Notes: generated by a model from the letters alone, not told the origin. A DNA stretch of 64,000 nucleotides from Micavibrio_C sp046294845 (GCA_046294845.1 JBKBNU010000001.1:1054001-1118000), one strand, 5' to 3'; shown: positions 42,561-51,812, counted from the first letter of the stretch. Numbers and translations are program-made.

Positions 42561-43968
42561 AACCAATTCCTTTCACTTCTTTTTGAACCATAAGTTTGAG
42601 CTTTTCGAGGGCGGCTTCGTTATTGCCCTCGGCTCTTGTTACCAAAACGTTTTGGGTATTGGATGCGCGGATCAGCCACCAACCTTCCGGTGTCATGACG
42701 CGCGCACCGTCAATATCATTCACGCGCAAAGTTGTGTCTTGCAGCGCTTGTTCCTTGACCGAAGCTACGATCCTGGCGACCAGATCAAATTTACGGGCTT
42801 CATCAACCTCGAAACGGATTTCCGGCGTATTGTAGATTTTTGGCAGATGGGCAATCAGGGAAGAGGCGGGCGCTGTGGCCTTGCTCACTTCCTGTATCAG
42901 GCGAATGGCGCAATAAATGCCATCATCAAAGCCGTACCAGCCATCACCAAAGAAAATGTGACCTGATAGTTCGCCTGATAGCGGTGATTTTTCTTCGGCC
43001 ATTTTGGCCTTGATCAGCGAGTGGCCTGTCTTCCACATGACCGATTTACCGCCCAGTCTGGCAATTTCATCAAACATGACTTGCGAGCATTTGACGTCAC
43101 CGACAATCGTGGCCCCCGGATGACGGGTCAGCACATCCTTGGCATAGACGGTCAAAAGTGTATCACAGCGCATAACATGGCCTTGTTCGTCCACAGCGCC
43201 GATGCGGTCGGCATCGCCGTCAAAGGCCACACCCAGATCGCATTTTTGTTCTTTGACCACACGGATCAGATCAACCAGATTTTCATCAACGGTCGGATCG
43301 GGGTGGTGGTTCGGGAATGTCCCGTCAATTTCATCAAACAAAAGAATGTGATCGCCGGGTAGCTTTTTGATCAGGCGGCGGACAATTTCACCGGCGGCAC
43401 CATTGCCGCAATCCCATGCGATCTTCATGTCTTTCAGATTTTTGACATCACGCAACAGGCGATCGACATAGCGGTCCTGAATATCAATTTGATTGAGTTG
43501 GCCAGCGCCGGTTTCAAAATCACCGGCCGCGGCAATACGCCCGATTTCCTGAATAGCCTCGCCATAAACGGGGCCGTTCAGCAAAGTCATTTTGAAACCG
43601 TTATAATCGGAAGGGTTGTGGGAGCCTGTAATCATCACACCGGCATCGGCTTGTGAATCCTTGACCGCAAAATAAAGCATGGGTGTGGGGCCGAGCCCTA
43701 TCGCATCGACATTCAATCCTGTGCTGGTGAGACCAGAAATCACGGCGGCGGCAAAGATCGGTGATGACTCGCGACCATCGAAGCCGATGCATACGCGTTG
43801 CCCGCCTTTGCGACGGACATAAGTGCCAAACGCGCAACCAACAGCAAACGCATCATCTTCCGACAGGTTTTTGCCGATCTGGCCGCGAATATCATATTCA
43901 CGCAGGATGGTGGGACTGAAAGCGTAGGCGCGTTGTGTGAAGCTTTTGAGTTTCAGGGCTGTGCTCAT
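42529..43968 (-). CDS. Phosphomannomutase / phosphoglucomutase
   Basis: The 479-residue alpha-D-phosphohexomutase interconverts hexose 1- and 6-phosphates through a phosphoserine. The active Ser116 is in MITGSHNPSDYNGFK, the metal loop is VAFDGDADRIGAV near 258, the sugar-binding loop is GELSGHIFF, and the phosphate-binding C-terminal domain has LIRASNTQNVLVTRAEG. It is of the AlgC/ManB bacterial type. With galU 2 bases upstream it makes UDP-glucose precursors for surface glycans. Confidence 0.94.
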   Translation of the reverse strand: MSTALKLKSFTQRAYAFSPTILREYDIRGQIGKNLSEDDAFAVGCAFGTYVRRKGGQRVCIGFDGRESSPIFAAAVISGLTSTGLNVDAIGLGPTPMLYFAVKDSQADAGVMITGSHNPSDYNGFKMTLLNGPVYGEAIQEIGRIAAAGDFETGAGQLNQIDIQDRYVDRLLRDVKNLKDMKIAWDCGNGAAGEIVRRLIKKLPGDHILLFDEIDGTFPNHHPDPTVDENLVDLIRVVKEQKCDLGVAFDGDADRIGAVDEQGHVMRCDTLLTVYAKDVLTRHPGATIVGDVKCSQVMFDEIARLGGKSVMWKTGHSLIKAKMAEEKSPLSGELSGHIFFGDGWYGFDDGIYCAIRLIQEVSKATAPASSLIAHLPKIYNTPEIRFEVDEARKFDLVARIVASVKEQALQDTTLRVNDIDGARVMTPEGWWLIRASNTQNVLVTRAEGNNEAALEKLKLMVQKEVKGIGYDVSFSAQGH

Positions 43969-43970
43969 GT

Positions 43971-44861
43971 TTATGCCTTTGCAAATTTTTGGATCACGTT
44001 GCGTACTTCTGTGCCAATCTCGGGATCAAGCATGCCATAAGCCAGTGTCGCTTCGATAAAACCCAGGCGGCTGCCGCAGTCATAGCGTGTACCTTCGTAA
44101 CGGAAGCCGTGGAAGGGTTGTTGGCCGATCAGTTTGGCCATCGCATCCGTCAGCTGGATTTCGCCGCCAGCGCCTTTTTCAAAGGCGGCCAGATGGGTAA
44201 AGACTTCGGGTTGCAGGATATAACGGCCAATAATCGAAAGGGTCGACGGGGCGTCTTCCGGTTTTGGTTTTTCAACCAGTCCCTTGATTTCTACACGTTT
44301 GCCATTATCAGATTTGATATCAAGGATACCGTATTTCGATGTTTGATCGCGTGGGACATCCATGACGGCGACCAGATTGCCGCCCACCTGATTATATTCT
44401 TCGACCATCTGCGCAAGACAGCCCTTGGGGGCCAGTACAACATCATCGGGCAACATGATCGCGAACGGTTCATCACCCACCAGCTTCTTCGCACACCAGA
44501 TGGCATGACCAAGGCCAAGCGCTTTGGGCTGGCGGGTCAGGAAGATCGAACCTTCGGGCATTTCGGCGGTCCGCATTTTATCGAGCAGGTCTTGCTTGCC
44601 GACGGCTTCAAGTTTCTGCGCGAGTTCGGGCTGGAAATCAAAATGCTCTTCCAGCATTTCCTTATGACGGCCCGTGACAAAAATAAACTCTTCGATACCG
44701 GCGGCGCGGGCTTCCTCGACAGCATGCTGGATCAAGGGGCGGTCGACCAGCGGCAGCATTTCTTTGGGCATAACCTTGGTCGCAGGCAGGAAGCGTGTTC
44801 CCAGACCGGCGACAGGGAAAACAGCCTTGCGGACAGGCTTAAAAGTAGGGCCAGACGGCAT
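43971..44861 (-). CDS. galU: UTP-glucose-1-phosphate uridylyltransferase
   Basis: The 296-residue protein makes UDP-glucose. The nucleotide-binding signature is VFPVAGLGTRFLPATKVMPK. VDRPLIQHAVEEA follows, then AIMLPDDVVLAP with the metal-binding Asp, and LVEKPKPEDAPS binds the sugar. Length is standard. It is first in an apparent unit galU, mutase, chpT on the minus strand with spacings of +2 and -32 bases. Confidence 0.96.
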   Translation of the reverse strand: MPSGPTFKPVRKAVFPVAGLGTRFLPATKVMPKEMLPLVDRPLIQHAVEEARAAGIEEFIFVTGRHKEMLEEHFDFQPELAQKLEAVGKQDLLDKMRTAEMPEGSIFLTRQPKALGLGHAIWCAKKLVGDEPFAIMLPDDVVLAPKGCLAQMVEEYNQVGGNLVAVMDVPRDQTSKYGILDIKSDNGKRVEIKGLVEKPKPEDAPSTLSIIGRYILQPEVFTHLAAFEKGAGGEIQLTDAMAKLIGQQPFHGFRYEGTRYDCGSRLGFIEATLAYGMLDPEIGTEVRNVIQKFAKA

Positions 44862-44947
44862 AATATTATGGAATTCCAGTAATTAATACGATGGCAGAAA
44901 ACTGGCACAGAAAGGCGGGGGATTCAACCAGAACCAGCGTTTGGAGC

Positions 44948-45385
44948 CTATTTCAGTAACAAATCTCTGGCCTGATTGAGCTTGGCCGCCAGCCAGTCGC
45001 TGCCGTGCTGGTCAGGATGGACTTTAAGCATCAATCTTTTATAAGCGTCCTCGATTTCGTCTCTGGAGGCTTTTTCGGTGAGGCCCAGAATTTCAAGGGC
45101 CTCGTTGCGGGTCATCGGTTGTGCGGGTGCGGCCTTTTCAGCCTTGCGCGCGCGCGGCTGTTTCATTTTCCACCAGCCAAGCGCCAGCGGCCAGATGGCG
45201 GCCACCAGCGCGAGCGCCGCCGGCAGGCGGCCTGTCACCGCCATAAAGAAAAGCGCCGCCGTCAAAACGAAGAAAACCGCCGCGCTCAAAAAAGCGGCGA
45301 TTTGTTTCGGCGTGGCGGAAACAAAGAATTTATACAGCCCAAAAAGGCCGAAGGCGGCCCCGATGACCAGAAGAACGTAAGGCAT
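44948..45385 (-). CDS. Membrane-anchored J-domain protein
   Basis: The 145-residue protein has two or three N-terminal TM segments (~2-20, ~30-50, ~55-72), then a basic linker. The C-terminal J domain is MTRNEALEILGLTEKASRDE, then AYKRLMLKVHPDQHGSDWLA, with the HPD tripeptide that stimulates DnaK. The layout resembles the Pam18/Tim14-like J-proteins of alphaproteobacteria. A 28-bp palindrome covers the start codon. This gene and the next two (up to 47738) use more GC-rich codons than most of the window. Confidence 0.87.
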   Translation of the reverse strand: MPYVLLVIGAAFGLFGLYKFFVSATPKQIAAFLSAAVFFVLTAALFFMAVTGRLPAALALVAAIWPLALGWWKMKQPRARKAEKAAPAQPMTRNEALEILGLTEKASRDEIEDAYKRLMLKVHPDQHGSDWLAAKLNQARDLLLK

Positions 45386-45406
45386 GCTATCAAGATAGCA
45401 TGCCTT
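45379..45406 (-). promoter_or_regulatory. 28-bp palindrome covering the start codon of the J-domain gene
   Basis: AAGGCATGCTATC (45379-45391) and GATAGCATGCCTT (45394-45406) are a perfect 13-bp inverted repeat with a 2-base centre. The start codon is at 45383-45385. In mRNA the hairpin would hide the start and the AAAGG ahead of it, or the site could be an operator. Confidence 0.6.
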
Positions 45407-45431
45407 TACATTTCAAGATACCTGATGTGAA

Positions 45432-45695
45432 TCAGGCCTTGGGGGTATTGGTGGGCGCTTTGGTTTTAGGCGGCGTTTCCGGGGCGTCGTCCGCAGGCAG
45501 GGCGGCGATATCTTTCATCGCGTCTTTGTAGGCGGCGCGGCCCATGACGGCAAAAAGGCCGCCAAAGACGAGGCCCATGGGGTTGAACTCTTTGTTGACG
45601 ACGCCGTGAAGCGCTGTTCCGCCCAACAGGACAGCGGAAATGCACGACATGGCCAGCGCCGTTTTAAACTCTGAACGCAAAGATTTGACAGACAT
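45432..45695 (-). CDS. Small membrane protein with a disordered tail
   Basis: The 87-residue protein has two hydrophobic segments (~12-30 and ~40-54) and a Pro/Thr/Lys-rich C-terminus (DDAPETPPKTKAPTNTPK). No signal cleavage site is convincing. It is 46 bases upstream of the J-domain gene on the same strand. The family is unknown. Confidence 0.6.
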   Translation of the reverse strand: MSVKSLRSEFKTALAMSCISAVLLGGTALHGVVNKEFNPMGLVFGGLFAVMGRAAYKDAMKDIAALPADDAPETPPKTKAPTNTPKA

Positions 45696-45836
45696 TTGGT
45701 GGCTCTTGGATTGTTAATGTTCCATGAGTATTTACATAAACTAAAGAAGGGCGCAAGAATTAAAAAAAACGCGCCGCAGGGCCGGTTTTTTACCTTGTTA
45801 GGTGACTGATATTAAAGGCTTCTGTATAGTCCGCTG

Positions 45837-47738
45837 ATGACATCCCAAACCTTAAAAAAAGAAAAGAACATGGAACAGGCAAATAAACTGGCGATTCTGC
45901 GCGCCCAGATGACCAAAAACAAAGTCGATGGCTTTTTGATTCCCAAGGCCGATGAGTTTCAGGGCGAGTATATCCCCGCGCGCGCCGAACGGCTGCAATG
46001 GCTGACCGGCTTCAGCGGTTCGGCTGGGGCGGCGGTGGTGCTGCGCGACCGGGCGCTGGCGATGAGCGACAGCCGTTACACTTTGCAAATCCGCGCGCAA
46101 GTCGATCAGAACCATTTTGAAATCATCGATAGCGGCACCGGCGGCACCAAGGAAATCGGCGATTGGCTGAAGCAAAATGCGGCAGAGAAAGCGGTGATCG
46201 GTTATGACCCGAAGCTGCACACGCCTACGCAAATTCAGAGCTTGCAAACAGCGCTGCACGAAAAAGGGGTGACGCTGACGCCGCTCAAGAAAAACCTGAT
46301 TGATCTGATCTGGAAAGATCAGCCCGGTGCGCCGCTGCAACTGGTGGAAATATTCTCCGAGAAAGTGGCGGGCAAGCGCGCTGATGAAAAGCGCGAGGAT
46401 ATCGCCGCTGACGTGGTGCGCAAGGGCGGGCTTGCGGCGGTGATCACCATGCCGGATTCGGTGGCGTGGTTGTTGAATATTCGCGGCACTGATGTGCCGC
46501 ACACACCGTTCGCGCTTTCCAATGCCATCGTGCACAAGAACGGCGATGTCGATTGGTTTATTGATCCCGCCAAAATTACGCCAAAGGTGAAAACCCATCT
46601 CGGCAACCGTGTGCAGGTGATCCATCCTGATAAGCTGCAAGACGCGCTGCAAGATCTGGCGGTGCGTTCGAAGAAGGAAAAACTCCCGGTCTTGTTCGAT
46701 CATAAAAACGGCTCGATCTGGTTCAAGCAGGTGATCGAAGGCAAGGGCGGCACGTTGAAAGATGTTGAAGATTTATGCCTGCTGCCCAAGGCCTGCAAAA
46801 CCCCCGCTGAGCAAAAAGCCATCCGCGCGGCCCATGTGCGCGACGGCGTGGCGGAAACAAAATTCCTCTGCTGGCTGGACCGCGAAGCGCCCAAAGGCAA
46901 ACTTACGGAAGTATCGGTTGCCGAAAAGCTGGAAGAGTTCCGTGCACAGCAAAAGGGTTTCCGCGATACCAGTTTCGACACCATCGCCGGCTGGAAAGCC
47001 AACGGCGCGATTGTCCATTATCGCGCGACGGAAGAAGATCACGCCAGAATCAAACCGCCGGGCATCCTGCTGCTCGATAGCGGCGCGCAGTATAATGACG
47101 GCACGACCGATATTACCCGCACCATTGCCATCGGCAAACCGACAAAAGAGCAAATGAAAGCCAACACGCTGGTGCTCAAAGGCCACATCGCCGTGGCGTC
47201 GCATGTGTTTCCGGCGGGGACGCGCGGGGTCGATATCGACGTGCTGGCGCGCCGTCCGCTGCTGCAAAATAAAATGAATTACGGCCATGGCACGGGCCAT
47301 GGTGTCGGTATTTACCTGTCGGTGCATGAACAGGGCGGCGGTATTTCCGCGATGGCGCTGCGGCCTTACAAGCCAGGCATGCTGATCTCGAACGAGCCGG
47401 GTTATTACAAGGAAGGCGCGTTCGGCATCCGTATTGAAAACCTGATTATGGTCGTCGATGACGGATACATGGAAGACGGCAAGACCCCGGCGATGAAATT
47501 CGAAACCGTCACGCTGGTTCCGATCGACAAGCGCCTGATTGATGTATCGCTGATGGAAGCGGCTGAGCTGAAATGGCTGAACGATTACCACAAGCGCGTC
47601 GAGCGCGAGATCGGCCCGTATCTCGACCCGGCTGAAAAGAAATGGCTGAAGGAGGCCTGCGCCCCCTTAAAAAAGCCTGATGCCGCTGCGGCTCTGAAAC
47701 CGCGGCGGCTTTACCAGCCGCCGAAGGCGCAGCCTTGA
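45837..47738 (+). CDS. Xaa-Pro aminopeptidase, M24B family
   Basis: The protein has 633 residues from 45837 (622 from ATG at 45870; neither has a good ribosome site). It is the long, three-domain creatinase-fold form found in alphaproteobacteria and eukaryotes. The two creatinase N-domains are followed by the catalytic domain. Metal ligands are visible in LLLDSGAQYNDGTTDITRT (two Asp), YGHGTGHGVG (His), SNEPGYY (Glu) and FGIRIENL (Glu). It removes N-terminal residues before proline, probably in the cytoplasm. Confidence 0.94.
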   Translation: MTSQTLKKEKNMEQANKLAILRAQMTKNKVDGFLIPKADEFQGEYIPARAERLQWLTGFSGSAGAAVVLRDRALAMSDSRYTLQIRAQVDQNHFEIIDSGTGGTKEIGDWLKQNAAEKAVIGYDPKLHTPTQIQSLQTALHEKGVTLTPLKKNLIDLIWKDQPGAPLQLVEIFSEKVAGKRADEKREDIAADVVRKGGLAAVITMPDSVAWLLNIRGTDVPHTPFALSNAIVHKNGDVDWFIDPAKITPKVKTHLGNRVQVIHPDKLQDALQDLAVRSKKEKLPVLFDHKNGSIWFKQVIEGKGGTLKDVEDLCLLPKACKTPAEQKAIRAAHVRDGVAETKFLCWLDREAPKGKLTEVSVAEKLEEFRAQQKGFRDTSFDTIAGWKANGAIVHYRATEEDHARIKPPGILLLDSGAQYNDGTTDITRTIAIGKPTKEQMKANTLVLKGHIAVASHVFPAGTRGVDIDVLARRPLLQNKMNYGHGTGHGVGIYLSVHEQGGGISAMALRPYKPGMLISNEPGYYKEGAFGIRIENLIMVVDDGYMEDGKTPAMKFETVTLVPIDKRLIDVSLMEAAELKWLNDYHKRVEREIGPYLDPAEKKWLKEACAPLKKPDAAAALKPRRLYQPPKAQP

Positions 47739-47768
47739 TCAAGGCTTCCTTTATTCTTCAAACCAATA

Positions 47769-47798
47769 AAAAAGCAGGGATGAAAGTCCCTGCTTTTT
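47769..47798. terminator. Bidirectional rho-independent terminator
   Basis: AAAAAGCAGGGA and TCCCTGCTTTTT pair perfectly around TGAAAG, between convergent genes. Confidence 0.95.
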
Positions 47799-47834
47799 AT
47801 TTAACCGTTATGCGCGTGATAACGTCTAACGCTT

Positions 47835-48794
47835 TCAGACAGCTTTCAGGATGTTGAAACGTGACAGGAAGTTTTGATTACGACGGGCTTTGACTTTGTT
47901 TAGACCGTACATAATCACTTCGCGGGCAATATTGACGTTACAGATTTCCGATTGTCTTTGCAGGGCAGCCGCACTGTTGACCTCACAAACCTTGAATTTG
48001 TCACCATCAAACAACAAATCAACACCGGCTACATCCAGGCCCAGCGCTTTTGTAACGTTGATAGCCAGCTTTGTAATTTGCGGTGTCGCGATAAAGGCTG
48101 TTCCTTCACCACCCAAGGAGATGTTGGCTTTGAAGTTGCCATCTGTTGACTGGCGCTGCATAACAGCTACGACGCGGTTGCCCACAACATAGACGCGCAG
48201 ATCGCGGCCACAGCTTTTTGAAATGTATTCCTGAAACAGGAAGTGCACGTTCGTGTTGGCCTGTGCGATCAAATCGGTCAGGTTTTGGAACTGTTGCTTG
48301 GTTTCGGCCAAGAAGACGCCGCCGCCGCGTGTACCACGCAGTGTTTTGACGACAACCGGAAAGCCCAGTTTTTCTTCTATCATTTGTACATCTGTGGGAA
48401 ATTTTCCCAAGATTGTACGCGGCACAGGCAGGCCTTGGCTGGCAAGGATCTGGTGTGTCTGGAATTTATCGGCAACGGACTCAATGGAGAGCCAGCTGTT
48501 GAGAACGGTTACACCAATACGTTCGTAGAAACGTAGCAGTGAAAAACCGGCATAGGTGGTTTCCGTACCTGTACGGGCAATAATCAGGTCAGGTACAGGC
48601 ATGACCTCACCCTTGTAGAGCGCCTGCCAGTTTTTGGCAGAGTCGATAATCATATCGAAATGCTCGGGGTTCAGAATACGTGCCTCGGCCCCGAATTTTT
48701 GGGCTTCTTCTTTCAGACACAGACAGCTTTTGAATTCCGGATGCGTTTTCGCATCTTCTTCTTCATGGAAGAGAATCCAGATCTTCATGGCCAT
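47835..48794 (-). CDS. RimK-type ATP-grasp ligase
   Basis: The 319-residue protein has GGAG 6 bases before the ATG. The ATP-grasp fold is clear: SVADKFQTHQILASQGLPVP, then FPVVVKTLRGTRGGGVFLA (ATP-binding Lys and Gly loop), FLFQEYISKSCGRDLRVYVV, ANISLGGEGT, and the Mg-binding AGVDLLFDGDKFKVCEVNSA. It is like RimK, which adds glutamates to ribosomal protein S6. Substrate could be a protein C-terminus or a small peptide. The adjoining S21 gene upstream is suggestive only. Confidence 0.87.
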   Translation of the reverse strand: MAMKIWILFHEEEDAKTHPEFKSCLCLKEEAQKFGAEARILNPEHFDMIIDSAKNWQALYKGEVMPVPDLIIARTGTETTYAGFSLLRFYERIGVTVLNSWLSIESVADKFQTHQILASQGLPVPRTILGKFPTDVQMIEEKLGFPVVVKTLRGTRGGGVFLAETKQQFQNLTDLIAQANTNVHFLFQEYISKSCGRDLRVYVVGNRVVAVMQRQSTDGNFKANISLGGEGTAFIATPQITKLAINVTKALGLDVAGVDLLFDGDKFKVCEVNSAAALQRQSEICNVNIAREVIMYGLNKVKARRNQNFLSRFNILKAV

Positions 48795-48926
48795 ATTACA
48801 CTCCGTTGTTGTGGGACGTATTGGGTATCAAGCGACGAGGATTTTGTCCATCTTATTTTTGCCATCTTTTCATAACCTATTGTAGTATAAGGGAAATAGC
48901 CGGTTATCAAATGTTATGAAAATGAC

Positions 48927-48956
48927 AAAACCCCCGTGATATTCGGGGGTTTTTTC
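48927..48956 (-). terminator. Rho-independent terminator after rpsU
   Basis: AAAACCCCCG at 48927-48936 and CGGGGG at 48944-48949 with T-runs on both strands, 38 bases past the rpsU stop. Confidence 0.93.
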
Positions 48957-48993
48957 TTAAAAGGGTAGGGTGAAGAATCGCTTGAGGCTTTGT

Positions 48994-49200
48994 CTAGAAG
49001 CCGTCACGTTCGCGCTTTTTGCGCTCCATCTTACGCCAACGGCGTACGGATTCGGCCTTTTCGCGTTTACGCTTTTCCGAGGGTTTCTCGTAATCACGAC
49101 GCATTTTCATTTCGCGGAAGACGCCTTCGCGCTGCAGTTTCTTCTTCAGAACACGCAGTGCCTGATCGACGTTATTATCGCGCACATTGACCGTTACCAA
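48994..49200 (-). CDS. rpsU: 30S ribosomal protein S21
   Basis: The 68-residue very basic protein is bS21. It opens with TVNVRDNNVDQALRVLKKK, then GVFREMKMRRDYEKPSEKR, and has a Lys/Arg-rich end as in other alphaproteobacteria. bS21 helps 30S subunits select mRNA starts. It stands alone with its own terminator. Confidence 0.97.
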   Translation of the reverse strand: MVTVNVRDNNVDQALRVLKKKLQREGVFREMKMRRDYEKPSEKRKREKAESVRRWRKMERKKRERDGF

Positions 49201-49303
49201 ACTAAATCACCCCTTTCGGCGTTATCCTAGATATTGAAGTGTCAGGGTTTCTAACCCGTTAAGGTCTCTTGAATCAAGGGAAAAATACTGGAAATACCTG
49301 ATT

Positions 49304-50926
49304 TTATGCCGCCTGACGGGTTTTCAGGTTCAGGGCTGCCTCAAGCAGGGCCTTGGTGTACTCGGTTTGTGGATTATCGAAAATAGAGGCGGCAGGGCCT
49401 TGCTCCACAACTTTACCGTCCTTCATCACAATCAGATCATGAGCCATGGCTTTGACTACACGCAAATCGTGGGAAATGAACATATAGGCCAGATTATACT
49501 TTTCCTGTAGCCCGCGCAGCAGATCGACAATCTGGGCCTGTACGGATACATCAAGCGCCGAGGTTGGTTCATCAAGGACAATAAATTCCGGTTGCAGGAC
49601 CATCGCACGGGCAATCGATATACGCTGGCGCTGTCCGCCCGAGAATTCGTGCGGGTAGCGGTGACGGGTTTCAGGATCAAGGCTGACATCGCGCAGGGCC
49701 TGGACAACCAGATCCTCGCGATCGGTGCGGGAAATATCATGGCGGTGGACATCAAGGCCTTCGCCAATAATCTGGCCGATACTCATACGTGGGGAGAGCG
49801 AGCTGAAAGGGTCCTGAAAGACAATCTGCATGCGGGCGCGCAAGGGGCGCATAGCGTTGCGATCAAAAGCGCTGATTGATTGATCCTTGAAGGTGATCGT
49901 ACCTTGCGAGGCGGTGAGGCGCAAAAGCGCCAAGCCTAATGTGGTTTTACCCGAACCGGATTCACCGACCACACCGACTGTCTGGCCCGCGCGACAAACC
50001 ACATCAATCCCGTCAACGGCTTTGACCCATTTGGTAACTTTGCCAAAAATTGTCTTTTCGCGGGGGAAGTGAACCTTGATATCACTCGCCTTCAGGATCA
50101 CGGCGGCATTCTGGTTCGCCGGAATGGCATGGCCCTTGGGTTGGGCGGCGAGCAGCATTTTTGTGTAGTCATGTTGCGGGTTTTCGAACAGGGTTTGCGC
50201 GTCATTCTGTTCAACAATCACACCGTTTTTCATCACGCATACATGGTCGGCCATTTTCTTGACGATGGAAAGATCGTGCGTAATCAGCAGAAGCGACATG
50301 TCAAGGCGCTCTTTAAGATCAAGCAGCAATTCCAATATCTGTGCCTGTACCGTGACATCAAGTGCTGTGGTCGGTTCATCGGCAATCAGCAATTCAGGAT
50401 TATTCGCAAGTGCCATGGCAATCATGATGCGCTGGCGCTGTCCGCCCGATAGCTCATGCGGATACGCGTTCAAACGGTCCTTCAATTGGGGCAGGCCTAC
50501 GAGATCCAGCAGTTCTAGAATGCGGGCGCGGGCCTGTTCATTATTCATGCGCTGGTGGAGCTTCAATACTTCACCAATCTGGCGCTCTATTGAGTGCAGG
50601 GGGTTGAGCGAAGTCATGGGCTCCTGAAAGATCATGCCGATCCGCCTGCCGCGCAGGGCCATCATATCATCTTCCCCCAGACCGACCAGTTCCTGCCCGT
50701 CAAAGCAGATGGAGGAGCCTGCCGGATGTTCCGCGCGGGGATAGGGTAAAAGTTGCATGATCGAAAGGGCCGTCACTGACTTGCCGGAACCGGATTCCCC
50801 GACCAGAGCCGTGACCTGACCTTTGCGGATATCAAAGGATATGTTTTTAACAGCCGCAAAACGGCCGCCACTGGCACGGAAGTCAACGGAAAGATCCTTG
50901 ACGCTCAGGAGGATAGGGTCGCTCAT
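49304..50926 (-). CDS. yejF: Peptide ABC transporter ATP-binding protein, YejF type (two ATPase domains)
   Basis: The 540-residue protein has two complete ABC ATPase domains in one chain. The first has Walker A GESGSGKS near 40, LSGGQRQRIMIAMAL and Walker B LLIADEPTTALD. The second has VGESGSGKTTLGLALL, FSGGQRQRISIARAM and FIVLDEPTSALD. This fusion is typical of YejF, the motor of the YejABEF oligopeptide and microcin C importer. YejE and YejB are encoded 7-10 kb away on the same strand, not next to it. No solute-binding YejA is in the window. Confidence 0.93.
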   Translation of the reverse strand: MSDPILLSVKDLSVDFRASGGRFAAVKNISFDIRKGQVTALVGESGSGKSVTALSIMQLLPYPRAEHPAGSSICFDGQELVGLGEDDMMALRGRRIGMIFQEPMTSLNPLHSIERQIGEVLKLHQRMNNEQARARILELLDLVGLPQLKDRLNAYPHELSGGQRQRIMIAMALANNPELLIADEPTTALDVTVQAQILELLLDLKERLDMSLLLITHDLSIVKKMADHVCVMKNGVIVEQNDAQTLFENPQHDYTKMLLAAQPKGHAIPANQNAAVILKASDIKVHFPREKTIFGKVTKWVKAVDGIDVVCRAGQTVGVVGESGSGKTTLGLALLRLTASQGTITFKDQSISAFDRNAMRPLRARMQIVFQDPFSSLSPRMSIGQIIGEGLDVHRHDISRTDREDLVVQALRDVSLDPETRHRYPHEFSGGQRQRISIARAMVLQPEFIVLDEPTSALDVSVQAQIVDLLRGLQEKYNLAYMFISHDLRVVKAMAHDLIVMKDGKVVEQGPAASIFDNPQTEYTKALLEAALNLKTRQAA

Positions 50927-51001
50927 GCCCTCTAATGTGGCCCGAAGCGGGGTGCGAGTAAAGCTTTACTCTGGCCCTGTGGATGGATTATACCCAAGGC
51001 C

Positions 51002-51694
51002 ATGAAAGATACAGTCCAGTCCAAGCCCCCCAAAGATGTCAAGGAAGGCGCCCCTTCCTGTGGCCTTTATTTCAGTATGCCGGATGATGTTCCGCTGGAG
51101 CAGGCTAATCGTATGATCCGCGAGGCGGCTTTTGTGATTAACCGTTCTTCCTATGAGAGGAATATGAACGTTTTGGAACTCGGTGCTGGTATAGGCGATG
51201 CCGAGGCGCTGGAGCGTCTGGTCACTTTGGTGGCTGTGGGCCGCCGCGAGGGCATGGTCGTGATTATCCGCAATGATGCCGAACTGGCCAAGGATGCGGA
51301 GGCAGATGGCGTCATTCTTGACGATCCGGACGCTTTGGCCGCTGCCCGCGAGATGGTGGGGCCGGATGGTATTATGGGTCTGCGCTGCGGTTTATCGCGC
51401 GCGAGCGCAGAGAAAGCGTTGGCACTGGAAGTTGATTATGTGTCTTTCCATGCGGCTGCCCATCACCTGCTGCCGCCCGAAAGCCTGATCTCATGGTGGA
51501 GTGTCAAAACCGACATACCGTGTCTGGTTGAAGGCGGGCTGACCAATGATGATTGCGCCCGTTACGTACGGGCAGGTGCAACCTTTGTCGAAGCCAGCTT
51601 CTATGTCTGGGATCATCCGCAAGGAATCAAACAGGGCACGGTTGATATGCTCTACGCTATTGATCTGGCTATGGAAAATATTACTTTTCAATAA
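51002..51694 (+). CDS. ThiE-like TIM-barrel protein (thiamine phosphate synthase family)
   Basis: The 230-residue protein follows the thiamine-phosphate synthase/TenI fold. It has GLYFSMPDD at the first strand, then ADGVILDDPDALAAAREMVG. Next come DGIMGLRCGLSRASAEKALA, with the Cys in the loop that usually binds phosphate, and YVSFHAAAHHL. IPCLVEGGLTNDDCARYVRAG is the family GG-T-DN-like end. The canonical pyrophosphate-binding RD and catalytic Lys are not clearly seen, so the catalytic role is uncertain. AAGG precedes the ATG. It is divergent from yejF. Confidence 0.7.
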   Translation: MKDTVQSKPPKDVKEGAPSCGLYFSMPDDVPLEQANRMIREAAFVINRSSYERNMNVLELGAGIGDAEALERLVTLVAVGRREGMVVIIRNDAELAKDAEADGVILDDPDALAAAREMVGPDGIMGLRCGLSRASAEKALALEVDYVSFHAAAHHLLPPESLISWWSVKTDIPCLVEGGLTNDDCARYVRAGATFVEASFYVWDHPQGIKQGTVDMLYAIDLAMENITFQ

Positions 51695-51773
51695 AGCCCC
51701 CCGATCTGGAACGGTTATTGCATAGATTTTCATGAATTTGAGAGAAGCAGGCCTTTGAGGGCAATTTCTGCTT

Positions 51774-51788
51774 TTAACTGCCTTTTAA
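51774..51788. promoter_or_regulatory. CtrA-type box TTAA-N7-TTAA
   Basis: TTAACTGCCTTTTAA is a perfect match, 25 bases upstream of the ATG at 51813. Confidence 0.55.
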
Positions 51789-51812
51789 CCGTGAAAAAGG
51801 GTATAATGAATT

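Noticed and set aside
44948..47738. Foreign island at the J-domain to aminopeptidase genes because of higher GC
   Set aside because: The products have alphaproteobacterial-type architectures and the shift is modest by eye; no mobile-element boundaries are present.
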